DNA of 64,000 nucleotides from Cryptomeria japonica (taxonomy: Eukaryota; Streptophyta; Pinopsida; Cupressales; Cupressaceae). The notes beneath the pieces were generated by a model. It searched no databases. It saw nothing but the letters and a program-made list of their open reading frames with translations, and was not told the DNA's origin. This document shows, in pieces, positions 57,787-64,000 of this stretch (positions are counted from its first letter, which is position 1; every line of letters begins with the position of its first letter). The translations under genes were made by a program, and so were the position numbers. The stretch is taken from NCBI RefSeq assembly GCF_030272615.1, contig NC_081413.1, positions 164,809,080 through 164,873,079 on the forward strand, given 5' to 3'.

Positions 57787-59036
57787 TCAGAAATTTTTAT
57801 CATGACTCTTAGGCTTTTTGGCATCTTTTGGGTTGCATTGTGAAAGTAAAGTATTGTGAATTGACTATATGTAATTCATGTTTTAAAAATGAACTAATGA
57901 AATCATGTTTGAACTTTGTCGGTTAATTCCTGCAGCCATGCCAATTTATTCTTGCAGCCAAATGATTTGTCCCTATGATATGCAGATTATTTAGGATAAT
58001 GTCATATGTGAGTTAATGAATGTATTAATTGAGAAAGATACATATGCATGTCCTTGTATGTTGTTGTTGTTTTAGTGCAGATAATAATTGATGTTGCGGT
58101 GGATGATTTTCTTTCGTGCCTAAGGACTGGAGAACCGCGTTCAGATAAATGGAGATCAAACTAAAGGGGATTCGAGCAAGCACAATGTATGGCATAATCA
58201 GAGCATTTGTACTTCACCATGGGAGTTTAACTCTAGTGCATATTGAACTCACAAAATATCGCTTTGGCGTGCAAAGACTGTGGTTTAGTTTCAAGATCTA
58301 CGGTTCCTGCAGCCAAGCCCTCAGTTATCTCCTTCATCTGACAATAACCCACCTCTTCTTCTGGGCATAACTTGAGTTGTCCATTGTAGTTGATCTTTTC
58401 TTAATAATAAGCTCTTCCTTCTTTCTTAGAGTTAGACAAGATGGAAAGGAATTGAGTAGAGTTTTTACAAGCATTATGAATTTTCTCTTTTAGAATATGT
58501 AGTCATTTTTAGGAAGAAATGAATAAAGAATATGTTGTTATGATTTGTTAAAAGTATTTTGCTGGAAGTTTGATATCACTCATCAAAGGGGGCCCACTTG
58601 GTGAGTGATCCTATTTTTATGATCATTGAAGTTAGTTTTTACTTAGTTGCAGTAGAAGTTTATGACTGGATTGTTCCTACAGCCACTGGAAATAGATCCG
58701 CTAACTGTTCATGCAGCCAAGACAAAACGGTATGATTTATGTTATTTTCATTAGATTATTCCAGCAGTGTTTTGTGAAGCTTTCATGTAGTCTTTTATGA
58801 ATTCCATTCTTGCCTTCCCTTTTTGCATAATGTTAGTTACTACAGTAATGCAGAATAATCATTTAAGGAGCTTAGTGCATATATATTGCAGACCCATTTC
58901 AAGTTTTACGTTCCTGGATTGACAACTAAATGAACACCAGCTATGAAAATAGTAAACTCTACCATATGAATGTCCAAACTTCGGATTGAGATTTCAATTA
59001 CAGGTATTATTATTATCATTATAGTTGGGGTAGACA
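57787..59036 (+). repeat. Athila-like 3' LTR
   Basis: Matches the 5' LTR (about 35534-36784) and ends GTTGGGGTAGACA at 59036, where the E3 reading frame resumes. Confidence 0.87.
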
Positions 59037-59269
59037 ATAATTCTAGTGCTATAAATATTTCTAAGAATCGAGTGTTGCATTCTAAGACAAAGCATATATC
59101 AATTAAGTTTCATTATCTGAGAGTGAGAGTCTGTGATAAGGAAGTCAGATTGGAGTATGTACCTATAAAGGAACATATTGTCGATATCTTCACTAAACCT
59201 TTGCTTACAAAAATATTTGTATATCTGAGAGAGAAGTTAGGGGTGATTGCCTCTCCTTCTATGAACTAG
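59037..59269 (+). pseudogene. E3 RNase H, C-terminal part
   Basis: It continues the E3 RNase H broken at 35533: SSAINISKNRVLHSKTKHIS, VRLEYVPIKEHIVDIFTKPLL and LGVIASPSMN, then a TAG at 59267. It gives direct proof that the Athila-like element interrupted E3 within the codons after CDN. Confidence 0.88.
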
Positions 59270-59346
59270 ATGCATTGAGCTGCATCGATCTAGTGGACTT
59301 TATTTTCTTATTCTATTATCTGAATTGATGAGTTGTGATGTTGCTC

Positions 59347-59644
59347 TGGGGGAGAAGTCAATATGTGTTTTAGTTGTTCAGTTGTGTGAGTTTATCCTAA
59401 GGGGGAGAGATTGTACTTCTTAGAAGGAGAGATGCATGAGAGAATAATTATTTGTATGTGTCTTTGACATTGTTGTCAAAGGGGGAGAGAAACATGTGAA
59501 AAACCTTGAAGTATTTTTGAGTTGTTTGTCTAAGGGGGAGTTGATCCTTATGATTTCAGAGGGAGATTATAGGTTGTTGATTTCTTTCTTTGCATTGATT
59601 ATTTTTAACATTAATATGTTTCCATCAATTCCAAAGGGGGAGAT
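59347..59644 (+). promoter_or_regulatory. E3 multiple polypurine tract region
   Basis: Six GGGGAG or GGGAG motifs (near 59348, 59401, 59481, 59534, 59560 and 59637). The last, in CCAAAGGGGGAGAT, touches the 3' LTR. Confidence 0.72.
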
Positions 59645-60729
59645 TGTTGGATATTAGAGTTGTTGGAATGTGTTATTGTTATTGATGTCAACATATTCCT
59701 GTGTTACAGGGAATTGGTTTGTTGCAGTAAGTTGTTTGGATGATCTGTTGCAAATGTGCTGATGTAGTTTAATGGGTTTTGAGATACTTATCTCTAGTTG
59801 ATTTAGTATCTGTTTCATGTTGCTATAAGGTGATCTAATAGAGTTATGTGATCTGATGATGGTTGGTTTTTTAGTGTTTAGTGTTGCAAAAATACAACAA
59901 CTCTAGCTGGTATTTGATCCATATTGCTCCAGAATGATTATATCTTGAGTTGCGGATTTTGGAGAGTGTTTGGTATGTTCATGTGTCCTCCGATTGGGTG
60001 GTTCATGATTTGGAACTTCGCAAGCGTATCTTTCAGTTTGTCAGTTGGTGTTCTTGAGCTCTAGTGATGGTATAATGATCAATATTGTTATATGAGTTGT
60101 TGTGGTGATTGTGGTGGAATTCACGTTGCTTTTTGATATTCTTTGATTATGTTAAATGCTTTTTGGTGGTCTATGTTGATCATGGTGCACGTTATTAAAT
60201 ATTTTATTGGCTTGGTGGTATTCTTTGTGTTATGTGACATATTCGGTGGTGTAGCATGTTGCAAATGATCTTGGCAAATCATTTGATGGTGTTGCATATT
60301 CGAGGATTTTATTTGGGTCCATACTATGTCCTTGCTGACATTGTATTGTTCCAGTTATGGATTTATGTATCGTGTGATGTAATTTTGTAATTAAGTCTTA
60401 TGTGTTGAGCTGACCTTAAAGTTAAGGTTGACGACTTGTATAAATAAGTATTGTAATCATGTTAGTTGTGTTTATGTGGTTATGTTTATGATCTGAGAGT
60501 ATATTATATGTCGAACAAGTGAATCTATCATTCGATAGTGTGAAGAAGAGCAGAGAAGAGTTGATGTGCAGATAATGTGCTTAACCAGAATTGCAATCAG
60601 GCATTTGGAGATGCTATTCTTTCAGTTCATGTAATCTGGATTGTTGTATGATCTTTGTAAGGAAATGAGCCTTCCTCTAGGTTGTATCCCTTCTTCTTTT
60701 TGAGCAATGAACTCTAGGTAGTGTGCTTG
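59645..60729 (+). repeat. E3 3' LTR, interrupted
   Basis: It matches 30206 to about 31283 and stops at AGTGTGCTTG, where the E4 LTR begins. The last U5 part should follow E4 beyond the window. Confidence 0.85.
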
Positions 60730-62056
60730 TGTTGCATATTTATGCTGCTAGGATATGTTGTCATTGATGTCAACATATTCCTATGTTTTGGTGTTGCAGA
60801 GAATTGATTTTGGTTTGGTTTGTTGATGAGGATTTGTGCTTCAAGATGAAGTATCTATAGTGTCTCTACTTCATTCTTTATTGATTTCATGAAGTTACAT
60901 GATGATTTGATCGAGTTGAGGATTCTGGTATGGAGATTGGTTTTCAAGGTTTAGTATTGCAGTTTTCTAGTGTTTGATCCATTTTGCTCCAGTATGATCA
61001 TATCTTGTGTTGTGGATTTGGGATGTTCGTGTGTACCTTCATTTCAGATGGTTCGTGATTTGATTCTTCGCAAGATATCTTTCTTGTCTAAGTTGTTGTT
61101 GTTAGGTGTTCTTGAGTGTTAGTGTGTTGATCGATGATAATTTAAATAAGTGGTGTTGGTGCAGCTATTGCAGATGGTTCTAATGTGTTTGTTGATGTTT
61201 ACTAATCAATTCCTATATATTCTGATGGTCTACATTGATCATTGTGCATGTTATTGATGATCTTATGGGTCCGGTGATATTCTTCATGTAACATGGTATT
61301 TTTGGTGGTGTAACGTGTTGCGGTTGATCTTGGCAATATTTTCGATGGTGGTGTGCATTTGAGGAATTGATTTAAGTCCATGCTATGTTATTTATGACAT
61401 TATATTGGTCTGGTGGTTGATTTATGTATCGTGTGATGTAATTTTGTAATTAGGTGTTAAGGGTTTGGTCGACCTTGTATTCAAGGTTGATGATTTGTAT
61501 AAATGGGTAAAATATTCATGCAATTGAGGTATGGTTGTTGAGTCTATATTATCAGAGAGTGGTGTATGTGCGATCAAGTGAATTCATCTTTTGGTGTGGT
61601 GTATTAAGAAGAGATTTGTGAAGGGCAGGCATATGAGCTTAACCAAAACTATCATCAAGCATTAGCAGATACTATTTTTGCAATTCATCTTTGTCGAATT
61701 GTAGTCTGAATATATTTGTAAGGTAGTGAACCTTCCCTGAGGGTTGGAGCCTTTAGGGTCATTGTAATTTGAGTAGTGAGCTCTAGGAAGTGTGCTTGAA
61801 TGCATGCACATTCCCCATTGTAATATTTACACATACTACTGCAAAGTATCATCTCATTGTGGGTAGGTTCCTACCATGGTTTTTCTCTTAACTGATTTTT
61901 CCATGTCAAAATATTGGTGTTATGTGCATTGTTGTTATTATTGTTATCTTTATTTTTGTTGTAGTTGATCAGATCTGAGATTGTTCTTAATTTGTTTAAT
62001 CTAGTGAAAACTGATTCACCGCCCCCTTCAATTTTCCTTCCTTGTCGTTGCCAACA
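60730..62056 (+). repeat. E4 5' LTR
   Basis: 1,327 bp, from TGTTGCATATTTATG to CGTTGCCAACA. The U5 hairpin is at 62006-62036 with one C-A mismatch. The primer site TAGTATCAAATC (62059-62070) has three changes from the iMet site. Confidence 0.82.
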
Positions 62057-62112
62057 AGTAGTATCAAATCTAGATCCTCCAGAAGAATCTTATTTGCTTG
62101 AGGAGATTCGTG

Positions 62113-63321
62113 ATGGAAACCTATGTGTTCAAGAAGGAGAGTCCTAGATTTGATGGAAATAATTATACTGTATAGAAGGACATGATGGAAGTTCATTTGA
62201 AGTGTCTTGGAGAAGATTTTTGGAAGATTACAAAGAATGTCTACAATGTTCCTCTAAATGGACTGATTACTATTGATGAAATCAATGAAGCTAGATATAA
62301 CATAAGGGCTAAAGAAGTGTTGCTGAGTGCCTTGACCGATTCAGAAGTGACTAATGTGATGGGAATTCAAACTACACATGAGATATTGAAAAATCTAGAG
62401 GTCTTGTTTGAAGGAGATTCACAAGTTAATGTTCCTAAGTTACAGAGTTTGAAAGGAAAGTATGAGACATTGAAGATTGGAGAAGATGAGAACATACTTA
62501 CTTTATGGCTAAAGTGAATGAACTTGTTATGAACATCAGATGTGCTAGTGGAACTCTGGAGGAAGATGAGATTGTTGCTAAGGTGTTGAGATCCTTGTCT
62601 TATGCTTATAAAGCTAAAGTTGCTGCTATTGATGAGATTCGAAGTGTGGCTACTATGACAAGAGACATGTTGGTTGGTAAGCTAGCTACATTTGAGTTGA
62701 GAAAATTTGGAGAATCGCATGGTAAATCTGAGACTACATTTAAAGCCTTTGTATCTGGGAAGCAACTATATGATCCAGGAGAGAGTTCATCTAGGGTCTC
62801 AAGATATGAAAGAGAAATGAAAGAGATGGAAGAGCAGGAGAAAGAGTTGGATGAGATTGAAGCACTTAGCTCAGAGATTACCTAAGGGAGCCAGCAAGTA
62901 TGATGGAAAGTTACCTTTGAAATGTTTCTCTTATAATAAGATAGGACATTTTTCTTCTAGGTGTCTTGAAAGAATGTCTAGGTATGATAAGCATGAAAGA
63001 CATGATAGATTTGAAAAGTATGATAGATATGAGAAGCATGATAAGTATGATAAGCCCTGCAAGCCCTACTGGAAGTACAAAAACCAAAAGAGAAGCTATT
63101 ATGTTACTGATGAAGGTGTGATAGATGAGGAATCAGACAATGAGAATTCTAGAATCAAATTTGTATTTATTTCTATCAAGGAAGATGGTCCGGTACCAGT
63201 GAATTCTACAAGCTACATTGTTGAGGAGAAAGCTTTGATTGCTAAGATTGAAGAGAAAGATGAATGGGTAATTGACAATGGTTTTTTACATCATATGATA
63301 GGTGATAAAGTAAATTTGTGA
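62113..63321 (+). pseudogene. E4 gag and protease start
   Basis: The ATG at 62113 starts METYVFKKESPRFDGNNYTV, then a TAG replaces the conserved Trp. The rest lies in three overlapping frames (62182-62517, 62505-62885, 62851-63321). The zinc knuckle reads CFSYNKIGHFSSRC, so the second Cys is Tyr. A repeated charged segment of KYDRYEKHD type follows (about 62970-63055). The protease site reads IDNGFLHHMIGD in place of the DSGCSHHMTGD form, so it is inactive. Confidence 0.8.
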
Positions 63322-64000
63322 ATATGGAAAGGTATGATGGTGGCATAGTAAGATAAGGGGATGATAAAGCTTGTGTGATCCGTTGTAGAGGTTCTATATC
63401 TTTTTATGGCAAGAATAATACTGATGATGTATTATATGTTGAAGGTTTAAAGTATAATCTTTTGAGTGTTGGATAGATGGTTGACAAGGGATATGATTTG
63501 GAATTCAAGAATGGTAAATACAAGATTCTAAATGCCTTTGGTATAGATATTGCAATGGGGACTAAGACTAAAAGTAATATCTTTCACTTGAATGCCGGTG
63601 AGAAAAGTTGCTTGATTTCTCCAATTGATGAAAGTTGGTTGTGGCGTAGGAGGATGTGTCATGTTAATTTTGACTGCATCATAAGGATAAGTTCTACTCA
63701 AGTTGTTAGAGATTTTCCTAAGATTGTGAAGCCTTCTAATCCAGTATGTAAAGAATGTCAGTTGGGAAAGAAAACAAGAAGATCATTTAAGAGTAAGATA
63801 TGTACATCTAATAGACTGTTAGATCTTGTGCATAATCACTTGTGTGGTCCTACAAGAGTGAGAAGCATGCAGGGTGATAGGTATTTTATGTTGTTGATTG
63901 ATGATTACTCTAGAATGGCATGGGTGACTTTTCTAAGGGAGAAATCAGAAGTATTGGACAAATCCAAGATATTCAAAGCAAAGGTGGAGATTTATATCTT
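63322..64000 (+). pseudogene. E4 pol front part (to integrase core), truncated by the window
   Basis: Broken frames show LKYNLLSVG, the zinc finger region with RRRMCHVNFDC and CKECQLGKKTRRSF, and the integrase core start. The first catalytic motif reads VHNHLCGP where relatives have HTDLCGP, so the catalytic Asp is lost. DDYSRMAWVTFLREKSE follows. The window ends inside the core. Confidence 0.78.

Larger units (their letters stand above)
35534..59036 (+). mobile_element. Athila/Tat-like Gypsy element, itself split by E5 and E6
   Basis: LTRs are at about 35534-36784 and about 57787-59036. The primer site TGGCACCACTACCGGGGA resembles the tRNA-Asp-type site of Athila/Tat elements. Gag-pol reads on the plus strand from 36996 to 41760, and a further ORF lies between pol and the 3' LTR. 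Without E5 and E6 it is about 9.9 kb. ATAAT follows the 3' LTR (59037-59041) and also occurs at 35528-35532, a possible duplication; the left edge is uncertain by about ten bases. Confidence 0.85.
30206..60729 (+). mobile_element. E3: Copia element, host of the nest
   Basis: 5' LTR 30206-31556, coding 31613-35533 and 59037-59269, 3' LTR from 59645. The Athila-like element sits in its RNase H domain, and E4 cuts its 3' LTR at 60730, so the E3 end lies beyond the window. Without the insertions it would be about 7 kb. Frequent stops show that it is old. Confidence 0.85.
60730..64000 (+). mobile_element. E4: Copia element inserted in the E3 3' LTR, runs off the window
   Basis: 5' LTR 60730-62056, gag and the front of pol follow. 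It is closely related to E3 in LTR and protein. The flank GCTTG (60725-60729) is the expected target duplication; its partner is out of view. Confidence 0.85.

Overview
The window looks like an intergenic, transposon-packed stretch of a large plant nuclear genome. I found no convincing host gene. The evidence is AT-rich DNA filled with plant-type LTR retrotransposons: Ty1/copia elements with an initiator-Met-tRNA primer site, and Ty3/gypsy elements including one of the Athila/Tat type. There is also a plant L1-like LINE with a C-terminal RNase H and a tRNA-derived SINE. The long decayed nests and the protein style suggest a gymnosperm, perhaps a conifer; this is an inference and not proven by the sequence.

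Left part (1-29.6 kb). The window opens inside a minus-strand Copia element (5' LTR 119-1614), next to a plus-strand LTR fragment (1615-2330) and a dimeric tRNA-derived SINE (2617-2975). From 3703 to about 29.6 kb I reconstruct one old minus-strand Gypsy relic (G1). Its 3' LTR (3703-6540) is split by a solo LTR with an exact target duplication. Its polypurine tract is at 6541-6563. Gag-protease remnants lie at 6857-9410 and 20.45-21.1 kb, and its 5' LTR starts at 28140. G1 was later interrupted by an 11-kb block holding a LINE (about 9.72-17.6 kb), and by E2 (21472-28102), a complete LTR element with target duplication GAAAA. E2 has no reverse transcriptase or integrase. It encodes a coiled-coil protein with four zinc knuckles plus a long accessory protein.

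Right part (30.2-64 kb) is a three-level nest. Copia E3 (5' LTR 30206-31556) was hit in its RNase H domain by an Athila-like Gypsy (about 35.53-59.04 kb) and in its 3' LTR by Copia E4 (from 60730, running off the window). The Athila element was itself hit by minus-strand Copia E5 (41761-48650, nearly intact, two stop codons in a 1,404-codon polyprotein) and by plus-strand Copia E6 (50881-57556, target duplication CATAC).

The Copia-type elements look like Sirevirus relatives: an iMet primer site and several GGGGGAG polypurine motifs before the 3' LTR. Their most interesting shared signal is a hairpin just inside the LTR end, next to the primer site. Its loop is conserved, but its stem sequence differs between families while pairing is kept. 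A second theme is an accessory protein domain, resembling the 'putative plant transposon protein' family, that appears downstream of the LINE RNase H, in the env position of the Athila element, and probably in E2.
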